DNA from: CAVYXZ01 sp963772595
GTDB taxonomy: Bacteria > Chloroflexota > Anaerolineae > Aggregatilineales > Phototrophicaceae
Direction: 5' to 3'
Assembly: GCA_963772595.1 (NCBI GenBank)
Contig: CAVYXZ010000008.1
Coordinates: 1 to 64,000, forward strand
Length of the DNA stretch: 64,000 nucleotides
Below are positions 45,219 through 52,988 of the stretch, one piece after another. The number at the start of each line of letters is the position of its first letter. The first letter of the stretch is position 1. Position numbers and translations under genes: made by a program. The notes below the pieces were generated by a model. The model worked only from the letters and a program-made list of their open reading frames with translations. It did no database searches and was not told where the DNA came from.

Positions 45219-46928
45219 GTGGACAGCACCACTTTCGACAGCGCGACTCTTTCCTGGACGCCGATTGCGTACACAGGCGACGGTGGTGACTACGAGGTGT
45301 TGTACGGTACGGCCCCCGGTGGACCCTACACTCAGGTGGGCTGCACCACAGCCGACAAAACGGCCACTGGATGTACGGTGAACAGCCTGACGGCGGGCAC
45401 GGATTACTACTTCGTCGTGCAGACTTTCACCCCCATGCATGGCGATCAGCAAAACGACCTGTTGAGCGCCGTCAGTGCCGAAGTGACCGCTGCGCCGAGT
45501 GCGGGCGGTCCCAATCTGGTGGTGAATGGGGACTTCAGCGCGGGGGTGGACAGTTGGACCTTCTACGGGCCGCTGGATGCCTGGGCACCGGACGGTACCA
45601 TCCAGTTCAAGCGCCTGGATAACAGCGCACCGGGCGGCTTCTGGCAGGCCACCAGCGAGACCGACGTCCCGGCTGGGACCCCCTTCGCCGTCAGCGTGGA
45701 CCTGGGCAACAACGGCGGCTTCAACAAAGACGTGCTGATCCGCCTCAGCGACAGCACACGCGGCACGGCCCTGGACTGTGTCTTCACGGTGACGCAGGCC
45801 AGCCCGCTGCAAACCTTCACCATGAGCGGCCTCAGCCCGACGCTGTTCGATAACCTGACGGTGACGGTCGAGGAAACGACCGCCGACGGCTACCCGGATG
45901 TCCTGATGGACAATCTGAACGTCGCCTACGCGCCGGGGCAGGGCATCAGCACGACGACCTGTACCTCGCCGACCTTGCAGGCGGCCCCTGCCGATACCAA
46001 CCTGATCCGCAACGGCGACTTCAGCGATGGCAACAAGCAGTGGGTCATCTGGGGTATCGTGGATGGCTGGTCGCCAACACCGGAACTCTACTTCAAGGCG
46101 CGCTACGAAGCGGGTTACGGCGGTGTCTACCAGAACCTGTTCCATACGGTCCCGGCAGGCGCGCCAATGGAGGTCTCACTGCAACTGGGCAACACCAGCA
46201 GCGTGGTCAAGACGGTGCAGGTGGTGCTGGGCAACGGCATCAACTGGGACGACGCGCGCATCTGTAACTTCGCCGTCTTCCCCAACACGCCGCTGCAAAC
46301 CTTTACCCTGACCGGTGAATCGACCACGCCCTGGACCGACATCCGGTTGGAGACCAATCCGGGACCACCGGACGACATTCCTGACATCGTGATGGACAAC
46401 GTGCAGGTCTTCTACCACCCGTCGGCCAGCTACCCGGTGACGACCTGCAGCGCGCCAGCCTCAGCGGATGCGCCCGGCAACCAGGACCTGGTCCGCAACG
46501 GCGACTTCAACGGCGGTGAGGGCAACTGGACGCACTGGGGCGACATCGACGTCTGGGCACCGGACTCGACGCTCTACACCAAGCGGCGCGCGGGTGGCGG
46601 TGATGGCAGCATGTTCCAGGACCTGTTCTACGGTCTGGCTCCCGATACGCCGGTTGAACTGACCGTTGATCTCGCCAACACGGGCGGGGTGGACAAAGTG
46701 GCGCAGTTCTTCCTGCACGATGACAACTGGACCGAAGCCGTGACCTGCGACTTCAATCTGCCTGCCGGACAATCCGACCTTCCAGCAGTTCAGGATGCGC
46801 GGGCTGACGACGGCAGCAGTGGGCAAATGTTCGCCTGGAGATCAAGCCGCAGCCGAACGACGGCATCCCGGATGTGCATGTGGACAACATCGTGGTCCAG
46901 GCCCGGCCTGATCTGGCGGGCAGCGTGA
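45219..46928 (+). CDS. Giant secreted protein, part 3: FnIII and three carbohydrate-binding-like modules
   Basis: The frame opens in the third fibronectin III domain (ATLSWTPIAYTGDGGDYEVL). Three modules of about 150 residues follow, each starting NGDFS/NGDFN with a conserved W: NLVVNGDFSAGVDSWTFYGP, NLIRNGDFSDGNKQWVIWGI, DLVRNGDFNGGEGNWTHWGD. This resembles CBM4/9- or CBM_4_9-like jelly-roll domains that bind glycans. From about 46770 the frame is wrong; the real end of the third module (DNIVVQARPDLAGS) is in the next frame. Not an independent gene. Confidence 0.7.
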   Translation: MDSTTFDSATLSWTPIAYTGDGGDYEVLYGTAPGGPYTQVGCTTADKTATGCTVNSLTAGTDYYFVVQTFTPMHGDQQNDLLSAVSAEVTAAPSAGGPNLVVNGDFSAGVDSWTFYGPLDAWAPDGTIQFKRLDNSAPGGFWQATSETDVPAGTPFAVSVDLGNNGGFNKDVLIRLSDSTRGTALDCVFTVTQASPLQTFTMSGLSPTLFDNLTVTVEETTADGYPDVLMDNLNVAYAPGQGISTTTCTSPTLQAAPADTNLIRNGDFSDGNKQWVIWGIVDGWSPTPELYFKARYEAGYGGVYQNLFHTVPAGAPMEVSLQLGNTSSVVKTVQVVLGNGINWDDARICNFAVFPNTPLQTFTLTGESTTPWTDIRLETNPGPPDDIPDIVMDNVQVFYHPSASYPVTTCSAPASADAPGNQDLVRNGDFNGGEGNWTHWGDIDVWAPDSTLYTKRRAGGGDGSMFQDLFYGLAPDTPVELTVDLANTGGVDKVAQFFLHDDNWTEAVTCDFNLPAGQSDLPAVQDARADDGSSGQMFAWRSSRSRTTASRMCMWTTSWSRPGLIWRAA

Positions 46929-47346
46929 CCGGGACGACCTGCGAGAACGTGAGCAGTCCCGCGCCGGTAAGCGCGCAGATCGAGCCGAGCGTCACACCGA
47001 CGCTGGAACCGGAGACGACGGAAGTGGTCCTGCCGCCGACCGAGACTCCGCTGCCGACGGCCACGACCGAGCCGCTGCAAGCTGCGGTGCCGCCGCTGCT
47101 GGACACGCTGGATACCGGCGCGGTCAACTGGCAGGTGGATGGTCTGTGGACGTTGAGCGAAGCCGGACGCATGGGCGACAGCGGCATGGGTTGGATGGTG
47201 GACGCCAGTGCAGACGGCACCAGCACGCTGACCTGGATGCAGCCCATCGACCTGAGCGCTGCGCAGACCCCGCGGCTGGTCTTCTACTCGAAGCTGGCGA
47301 GCAGCGGACTCGCAGGCAGTGGTACAGGCGCAGACAGCGGGCGGTG
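46874..47346 (+). CDS. Giant secreted protein, part 4: linker and beta-sandwich module
   Basis: Completes the third carbohydrate-binding-like module (HVDNIVVQARPDLAG), then a Thr/Glu/Pro linker (PTLEPETTEVVLPPTETPLP) and the first half of a MAM/lectin-like beta sandwich (NWQVDGLWTLSEAGRMGDSG). Another frame change near 47320-47330 moves the rest to the next frame. Confidence 0.55.
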
Positions 47347-47978
47347 AGTGGCAGACGGTCGCTATCGTGAACGCATCGGACGATTGGGCCGAGACGCTGG
47401 TGAACCTGAGTGCTTACAGCGGCCAGGTCATCAATCTGCGCTTCGCCTGGATCGCCACCACCTCTGCGGATCGCTGGGCGATTGACCTGGTGGGCGTGGA
47501 CAACGCCTGGACCGAGCCGACGCCGGTGATCGAACCGAGCGCGACGCCGCTGCCGACCGAAACGCTGGCCCCGGAGACAACCGAAGCGGTCAATCCGGAG
47601 GTGACGCAGGACGTGACCCCGGTCGTGACTGCGACCGAGGAAGCGAGCAACCCGGAGACGACTCAAGAGGTGCAGGTCGAGCCGAGCGCGACGCCGCTGC
47701 CGACCGAGACCCTGGCCCCGGAGACGACTGAAGCGGTCTTGCCGCCGACGGCCACAGCGACTGAGACGGCGACGGACGCGCCAGCAGCGAGTGACAGTCA
47801 GGCAGAAGCGGCCACGCTGGAGCCAACGGCAACGGTCACTCTGCCGCCGACGGCCACGCCGACCGCGACCTATACACCCAGTCCGACGGCCACACTGCTG
47901 CCGACCGAGACGCCCCTCCCAACGGCCACCGCCGTCCCGGAGGAGCCATCGCCGACCGCAGACAGCGGCGCGTCGTAA
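47319..47978 (+). CDS. Giant secreted protein, part 5: end of beta sandwich and Thr/Pro/Glu-rich tail
   Basis: VQAQTAGGEWQTVAIVNASD and WATSA-like strands finish the beta-sandwich module (DRWAIDLVGVDNAW). The remaining 150 residues are low-complexity with a repeated unit EPSATPLPTETLAPETTEAV (at about 47536 and 47680), suited to spanning the cell envelope. No membrane anchor or LPxTG sorting motif ends the chain, so it is probably released or held by its glycan-binding modules. A strong terminator follows. Confidence 0.65.
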   Translation: MVQAQTAGGEWQTVAIVNASDDWAETLVNLSAYSGQVINLRFAWIATTSADRWAIDLVGVDNAWTEPTPVIEPSATPLPTETLAPETTEAVNPEVTQDVTPVVTATEEASNPETTQEVQVEPSATPLPTETLAPETTEAVLPPTATATETATDAPAASDSQAEAATLEPTATVTLPPTATPTATYTPSPTATLLPTETPLPTATAVPEEPSPTADSGAS

Positions 47979-47998
47979 CCTGAGGTCGAACGAAATCA

Positions 47999-48030
47999 AG
48001 CCGTCTGAGATCAGCCTCAGGCGGCTTTTT
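47999..48030 (+). terminator. Rho-independent terminator of the giant gene
   Basis: AGCCGTCTGAG atcagc CTCAGGCGGCT: an eleven-base stem with one G-T wobble, followed by TTTTT. It lies 21 bases after the stop at 47978. Confidence 0.8.
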
Positions 48031-48059
48031 CATTGGCTTGAATTATTGGCGGCGTCCGG

Positions 48060-48524
48060 CTAGCTTCCGGCGAAGGTGGCCCGTAATCCGTTGATGAGTG
48101 CCTGCTTATCCGCATCGCTCAGCTTGGCATCGGGATGCATCAGCGTATAAATGGGCGGCGGCATCTCACCTTCGCGGATCTTCTCGACCATTTCATTCGC
48201 ACTGACACGGTAATTGGTCGAAACATTAAGATTCTCACGGCCTTCATGTGTATCATGGGTGACAAGCCATCCTATGGGAGCTAAGTAGGAATACCAGGGG
48301 TAGACCGTCTCATTCGAATGGCAGTCGGCGCAGGTTTGCCGCCACAACTGCTCGGTTTGTGGTGAATCCCAGGCCACTGTGTTGGTGCTGGGCGGATTGT
48401 CCGGGTTGAACTGCGGGATCACAAAACGCACCAATTGCATCAGCACGAAGATGATAATCACGCCAGCAATGAGGGGGATGAGAATCTGTCGCAGGTTTTG
48501 AGTTTCCGATTGTATTTCGCTCAT
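48060..48524 (-). CDS. Small membrane-anchored haem-binding protein
   Basis: 154 residues from ATG 48524 (MSEIQSETQNLRQ). One helix (ILIPLIAGVIIIFVLMQLV) is followed by a haem-binding domain with TCADCHSNETVYPWYSYLAP and REGEMPPPIYTLMHPDA. The CxxCH motif and the PxxxY/HPDA segments match the C-terminal domain of the 13.6 kb protein. It would be a monohaem cytochrome-like protein facing outside. An upstream in-frame ATG at 48566 is possible, but neither start has a strong ribosome-binding site. Confidence 0.75.
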   Translation of the reverse strand: MSEIQSETQNLRQILIPLIAGVIIIFVLMQLVRFVIPQFNPDNPPSTNTVAWDSPQTEQLWRQTCADCHSNETVYPWYSYLAPIGWLVTHDTHEGRENLNVSTNYRVSANEMVEKIREGEMPPPIYTLMHPDAKLSDADKQALINGLRATFAGS

Positions 48525-48608
48525 AGTTTTGCTCGATTTCAGCAGCGCTGCCTGTTTCACATACAACAGAAATAACCAGGCGCTGATTATACCATGATTG
48601 ATCGGGCG

Positions 48609-49064
48609 CTAGCCCAGCATGGCAGTGAGCAGGCGTGCCATCCGCTGGAACTCCTGAGCCGCGCCTCGGTGGTAGCGCAGCATGAAGACCAGCAGCAGCG
48701 GCAGGTAGAGCAGGCCGGTCAGCGGGCCGATCAAGGCCATCAAGCCCAGCAGGCCCAGCAAGACCAGCCCGGCTTCGCTATACAGCCGCCGGTAATGCAG
48801 CACTGCCACGCCGCTGACGTAGGTCGAACAGCCGTCCAGCCGGTTGAGATAGCCGTGAATGCTGACCGCTGCGGGTAGGTGCTGGCGCAGTTCGAAATGG
48901 CAGGTATCCGCATCCAGCGAAGCCAGACGCACGGAAATCAGGGGCACGAAGGGAATCTCTCGCTGCTCCTGAAGCTGCCCCAGCTTGTAGATGCAGTCCT
49001 CGATAGCGTGCGGCGCAACGAAGTCCATCTCCAGGCTGCTTCTCTTAGGCTTGCGTTTTGGCAT
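48609..49064 (-). CDS. Unknown protein with a C-terminal membrane hairpin
   Basis: 151 residues. A basic start (MPKRKPKRSS), a soluble N-terminal half (CIYKLGQLQEQREIPFVPLI, DTCHFELRQHLPAAVSIHGY) and two adjacent helices (GLVLLGLLGLMALIGPL, LYLPLLLVFML) near the C-terminus. ATG 49064 or 49070 could be used. No family is recognised. The gene is divergent from sqdB. Confidence 0.55.
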   Translation of the reverse strand: MPKRKPKRSSLEMDFVAPHAIEDCIYKLGQLQEQREIPFVPLISVRLASLDADTCHFELRQHLPAAVSIHGYLNRLDGCSTYVSGVAVLHYRRLYSEAGLVLLGLLGLMALIGPLTGLLYLPLLLVFMLRYHRGAAQEFQRMARLLTAMLG

Positions 49065-49194
49065 GTGCATAATATAGCAGAATTCGCGGTTCCCAAATTG
49101 AACAAAATTGCGATAGAATGCGTGCTGCGTAACTTCCCTATTCAGGGAGCGTTTTAACATACGTAAACACGAATTCTCCAGGAGAACAAAAATC

Positions 49195-50394
49195 ATGCGT
49201 ATACTCGTGCTGGGCGGTGATGGCTATCTCGGATGGCCCCAGGCCCTTTACCTGTCGCAGCAGGGTTATGAGGTTGCCGTATTCGATAACATGGCCCGGC
49301 GTCACTTCGACCTCAAGAATGGCTTCGACAGCCTCGTCCCGATCAGAACTTTGCAACAGCGCATCGAAAAATGGCGCGAGCTGACCGGCAACACCATTCA
49401 TCTCTATCATGGCGATACCACCAATTACGATTCGCTCACTCATGCCTTGAGTGATTTTATGCCGGAAGCGATGGTGCATTTTGCGGAACAGCGCTCGGCA
49501 CCGGCCTCGATGATCGACCGCGAACATGCCGTTTTCACGCAGTACAACAACGTGATCGGCACGCTGAACGTGCTCTACGCGATCAAGGAAATCGTGCCGG
49601 ATTGTCATCTGGTGAAACTGGGCACGATGGGTGAGTATGGTACGCCCAACATCACCATTGAAGAGGGTTTCATCGAGATCGAACACAAGGGCCGCAAAGA
49701 TACGCTGCCTTTCCCCAAGCAGCCCGGCTCCTTCTACCACCTGAGCAAAGTCCACGATTCGCACAACATTAACTTTGCCTGCAAAATCTGGGGCCTGCGC
49801 TCGACGGACCTCAATCAGGGCATCGTCTACGGCGCGGAGACCTACGAAACTGAACTGCACCCGGATCTGGCGACCCGCCTGGATTACGACCAGGTCTACG
49901 GCACGGCCCTCAACCGCTTCTGCATTCAGGCCGCCAGCGGCTATCCACTGACCGTCTACGGCGGTGGTGGACAGACACGCGGCTACATCAACATCCGCGA
50001 TACCGTCCGCTGCATCGAACTGGCGATTGAATCAGTACCGGAAGCCGGGGAATACCGCGTCTTCAACCAGATCACGCAGTGGTTCTCGATCAACGAAGTC
50101 GCCTCGATGGTGGATCGCGTCGGGCACCAATTGGGCCTCAACGTGCAGTGCAACAGCATCCCCAACCCGCGTGTCGAACGCGAAGACAATCATTTCTTCG
50201 AAGTGGTGCATACCAAGCTGCTTGATCTTGGCCTGGAACCGCATCTGCTGGATGACGGCGTGATTGAGAATATCATCCATCTGGCGCAGGAAAACCGGGA
50301 TCGGATCGACACCCGCCTGATTCTGCCGACGGTCAACTGGCGCACGGCAGAGAACAATGTCCTGCCGACTGAAGGCGAATTGGCTGGCAATTAG
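49195..50394 (+). CDS. sqdB: UDP-sulfoquinovose synthase
   Basis: 399 residues, the normal SqdB length. NAD-binding motif GGDGYLGWPQALYL (longer than in plain epimerases), family signatures FAEQRSAPASMIDREHAV, LGTMGEYGTPNI and the catalytic SFYHLSKVHDSHNI, then GIVYGAETYETELHPDLATR and GGGGQTRGYINIRDTV. It joins UDP-glucose and sulfite into UDP-sulfoquinovose, the head-group donor of sulfolipid. CCAGGAGAA precedes ATG 49195. The plsY and sqdX genes follow on the same strand. Confidence 0.95.
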   Translation: MRILVLGGDGYLGWPQALYLSQQGYEVAVFDNMARRHFDLKNGFDSLVPIRTLQQRIEKWRELTGNTIHLYHGDTTNYDSLTHALSDFMPEAMVHFAEQRSAPASMIDREHAVFTQYNNVIGTLNVLYAIKEIVPDCHLVKLGTMGEYGTPNITIEEGFIEIEHKGRKDTLPFPKQPGSFYHLSKVHDSHNINFACKIWGLRSTDLNQGIVYGAETYETELHPDLATRLDYDQVYGTALNRFCIQAASGYPLTVYGGGGQTRGYINIRDTVRCIELAIESVPEAGEYRVFNQITQWFSINEVASMVDRVGHQLGLNVQCNSIPNPRVEREDNHFFEVVHTKLLDLGLEPHLLDDGVIENIIHLAQENRDRIDTRLILPTVNWRTAENNVLPTEGELAGN

Positions 50395-50452
50395 CCATAA
50401 CTGGATTATGATAGAGATTATCAGGGATGCGATCAAACAACCGAGGTAGGCA

Positions 50453-51091
50453 ATGCAAGAAGTACGAGTGATACTGATTGTTGCGTTATGCTACGTGATT
50501 GGCTCGTTTCCAACGGCCTATCTCGTTGGTCGGCTAAACGGGATCAACATTTTTGAGATCGGCAGCGGCAACATGGGTACCACCAACACGCTGCGAATCC
50601 TGGGGCTGAAGTGGGCGGCCCTGGTCGCCGTGACCGATCTCAGCAAGGGTATTCTGGCGGTGGTCGTGGGCCTGTCCCTGGCACATCCCGGTGTACTGTC
50701 GGGTGCGTCGGCCAGTGTGATCGCCGCCGTAGCCGTCGTGGTGGGGCACAACTGGTCGTTGTTTGCCTCGCTGCTGACCGGGACTCTGCGCGGTGGCAAA
50801 GGCGCGGCGACAGCCATGGGTACCTGGCTGCTGCTGGTGCCGCTGCACATCGTCTTTATCCCGGTGGTGATCCTGGTGGTGGCAGTGGCGAAGACGCGCT
50901 TTATGTCGCTGGGTGTGCTGCTGAGCATGTTAGCCGCCGCCGTCAGCGTTGGCGTCTTGATTGCGCTGCACCAACTGGATTCGATATACCTGCTTTACTA
51001 TCTGGTCGGGCTGGTGATGCTGTACCGTTTTCGGGATAACATCAAACGCTTGCTGGAAGGAAATGAACGGCGCATCGGCGAAACCGTCTAA
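50453..51091 (+). CDS. plsY: Glycerol-3-phosphate acyltransferase PlsY
   Basis: 212 residues with five or so membrane helices and the three PlsY motifs: GSFPTAYLV, SGNMGTTNTLR (usually SGNPGATN) and RGGKGAAT, with VVGHNWSLF between. It transfers an acyl group from acyl-phosphate to glycerol-3-phosphate, the first step of phospholipid synthesis. Its place between sqdB and sqdX couples backbone and head-group synthesis. A 58 bp gap separates it from sqdB and 12 bp from sqdX. Confidence 0.93.
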   Translation: MQEVRVILIVALCYVIGSFPTAYLVGRLNGINIFEIGSGNMGTTNTLRILGLKWAALVAVTDLSKGILAVVVGLSLAHPGVLSGASASVIAAVAVVVGHNWSLFASLLTGTLRGGKGAATAMGTWLLLVPLHIVFIPVVILVVAVAKTRFMSLGVLLSMLAAAVSVGVLIALHQLDSIYLLYYLVGLVMLYRFRDNIKRLLEGNERRIGETV

Positions 51092-51103
51092 GGGCTAAAG
51101 GCT

Positions 51104-52240
51104 GTGTCTGACCTGCGTCTGGCGATCTTTACCGAGACCTTTCTGCCCAAAGTCGATGGCATCGTCACCGTGACCTGCATTCTGCTCGACCATCTGCGCG
51201 AAGTCGGGGCAGAGGCGATCCTCTTCGCACCTGGTCCGCACCCGGCAGACTATCAGGGCTTTCCGGTCGTTTCGGTGCCGGGGATGCGCTTCCCCATTTA
51301 CCCTGAAGTCTCGATGGGTGTGCCCGGCGGACGCTCGCTGAAGATTCTGCGCGACTTCGATCCGACACTGATTCACGTTATGAACCCGGTGCTGACCGGC
51401 GTGCGCGGCATGATGTTTGCCCACAAGCTTCACGTCCCGGTGATCGCCTCGTTTCAGGCCCACGTGATGGAAATGGCGCGCTTCTACGGCTTTGGCATGT
51501 TCGAAGGGGCCATGTGGGCCATCCACCGCCGGATCTACAAAGGCGCAGACTACGTGATCGCCCCCTCGAAAAAGATCGTGGACGAACTGCAAAGCAAAGG
51601 CTTCGGCGAGGTCGGTCTGTGGCGGCGTGGTGTGGATGTCACCACCTTCGCCCCGACTTACCGCGACGAAGGCGTGCGCTACGAACTCAGCGGCGGCCAC
51701 CCGGATAGAGTGCTGCTGCTCTCGGTGGGGCGGCTGGCGGCGGAAAAGCAGGTCGAGCAGATTCTGCCGGTGTTGGATAAGGTGCCAGGGGTGCATCTGG
51801 CGATTGTGGGCGACGGTCCCTACCGGTCCAAACTGGAAGAGGTCTTCGCCGGGCGTCCTGTGACCTTCACTGGCTATAAATCCGGCGTTGATCTGAGCCA
51901 GGCTTATGCCTCCGCCGATATATTCCTCTTTCCTTCCTCAGCCATTGAAACCTACGGATTGGTCGCAGCGGAAGCGATGGCCTCCGGGCTGGCGGTCGTG
52001 TGCAGCCGGGTCGGCGGGATGCCCGAACTGATCGAGCAGGGCGTCAACGGCTACATGTTCGAACTCGACGACGCGGCCACGATGGTCGAACAGGTCCGCG
52101 ATCTGGTCGAGCACCCGGAGAAGCGCCAGGCGATGGCCGCTGCTGCCCGCGAGACCGTGGTCAGCATGTCCTGGGCCGAGGTCAGCAACGAACTGCTGCG
52201 CACCTACGCGCGCGTGATTGAGCAGTATCACAGCCACTAA
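51104..52240 (+). CDS. sqdX: Sulfoquinovosyl-diacylglycerol synthase-like glycosyltransferase
   Basis: 378 residues of the GT4 family. ETFLPKVDGIVTVT at the N-terminus (SqdX-type FLPKVDGV), WRRGVDVTTFAPTYRDE, VGRLAAEKQVEQILPVL and the donor-site motif SSAIETYGLVAAEAMASGL. Cyanobacterial and plant SqdX/SQD2 transfer sulfoquinovose to diacylglycerol. Assignment rests on motifs plus the sqdB neighbour; a mannosyl- or glucosyltransferase is the alternative. GTG start at 51104. Confidence 0.8.
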   Translation: MSDLRLAIFTETFLPKVDGIVTVTCILLDHLREVGAEAILFAPGPHPADYQGFPVVSVPGMRFPIYPEVSMGVPGGRSLKILRDFDPTLIHVMNPVLTGVRGMMFAHKLHVPVIASFQAHVMEMARFYGFGMFEGAMWAIHRRIYKGADYVIAPSKKIVDELQSKGFGEVGLWRRGVDVTTFAPTYRDEGVRYELSGGHPDRVLLLSVGRLAAEKQVEQILPVLDKVPGVHLAIVGDGPYRSKLEEVFAGRPVTFTGYKSGVDLSQAYASADIFLFPSSAIETYGLVAAEAMASGLAVVCSRVGGMPELIEQGVNGYMFELDDAATMVEQVRDLVEHPEKRQAMAAAARETVVSMSWAEVSNELLRTYARVIEQYHSH

Positions 52241-52279
52241 ATTAGCGATCCCAATATAATCCTACAGATAAGGGATAGG

Positions 52280-52419
52280 TTTGGGTCAGAGTGTTAAGCC
52301 ATCAGCCGAAAATGTTTTTGCTTAGCCGGCAAGTCAGCCAAGAAATTGTGTGTCGTAGGGGAGGGTCTCAGACCCTCCCCTACATCCAATGAGCCGTTTT
52401 GATACACTCTGATCCGAAC
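52280..52419. mobile_element. MITE-like 140-bp palindromic element
   Basis: The ends GTTTGGGTCAGAGTGT (52280) and, inverted, GTTCGGATCAGAGTGT (52404-52419) match in 14 of 16 positions. At 52355-52383 it contains a near-perfect 29-base palindrome, GTAGGGGAGGGTCT and its inverse. There is no coding capacity. It fills the gap between sqdX and the DUF3592 gene. Confidence 0.45.
52355..52383. repeat. Palindromic repeat, GTAGGGGAGGGT family
   Basis: A 14-base arm GTAGGGGAGGGTCT pairs fully with AGACCCTCCCCTAC, one base between. The same family occurs at 32909-32934. Confidence 0.65.
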
Positions 52420-52477
52420 AATTTGCTTAGGCTTCGGCATGGTTTTGTTGGTTATTATTCGAACACTGGCTTAGACC

Positions 52478-52969
52478 ATGAAGACAAGGCTTGGCAAACT
52501 TTCGCTTATCATTTTGCTCGGAGCACTCAGTCTGGTGTTCCTGGGGCTGGCGTTGAGTAACACCATAAGAGGTCATGACAGCCTGTCCTGGCCCAGCGCC
52601 ACAGGCCAAATTACACTTTCGCGGGTAGAGACACGTGTCTGGAAGAACACGCCCCGATATGCTCCAGACCTTCTTTACGACTATACGGTCGATGGCGAAC
52701 ATTACACAGGGATGCTGATCGGCACGACCCCTGCTTACAATCTCTTTGGCATAATGCTTGGAGACAATCCCTCAAGCGACTCTCGTGAGGAAGTAGAACG
52801 TATTATCAATCGTTATCCGCGCGGTCAGGCTGTGACGGTATTCTATGACCCCGCTGCCCCGGCAATCTCAGCGCTTGAACCGGGGATACCTCCAGGTACT
52901 GAGCGGGGCCTGATCCTGGGCCTTGTTCTTGGTTTGGGAGCCTTGGTCATACTATTGCTGTTCCGGTGA
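52478..52969 (+). CDS. DUF3592 membrane protein
   Basis: 163 residues. Helices at each end (LSLIILLGALSLVFLGLAL and GLILGLVLGLGALVILLLF) enclose an extracytoplasmic domain with WPSATGQITLSRVETRVWKN, YDYTVDGEHYTGMLIG and YPRGQAVTVFYDPAAPAISA, the recognisable DUF3592 pattern. Function of the family is unknown. Starts at ATG 52478. Confidence 0.8.
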   Translation: MKTRLGKLSLIILLGALSLVFLGLALSNTIRGHDSLSWPSATGQITLSRVETRVWKNTPRYAPDLLYDYTVDGEHYTGMLIGTTPAYNLFGIMLGDNPSSDSREEVERIINRYPRGQAVTVFYDPAAPAISALEPGIPPGTERGLILGLVLGLGALVILLLFR

Positions 52970-52988
52970 AGACATCAACACCTGTCGT

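Noticed and set aside
47536..47960. CRISPR-like or tandem DNA repeat in the Thr/Pro tail
   Set aside because: Repeats are in frame and encode a low-complexity protein tail; spacing and spacers do not fit a CRISPR array.
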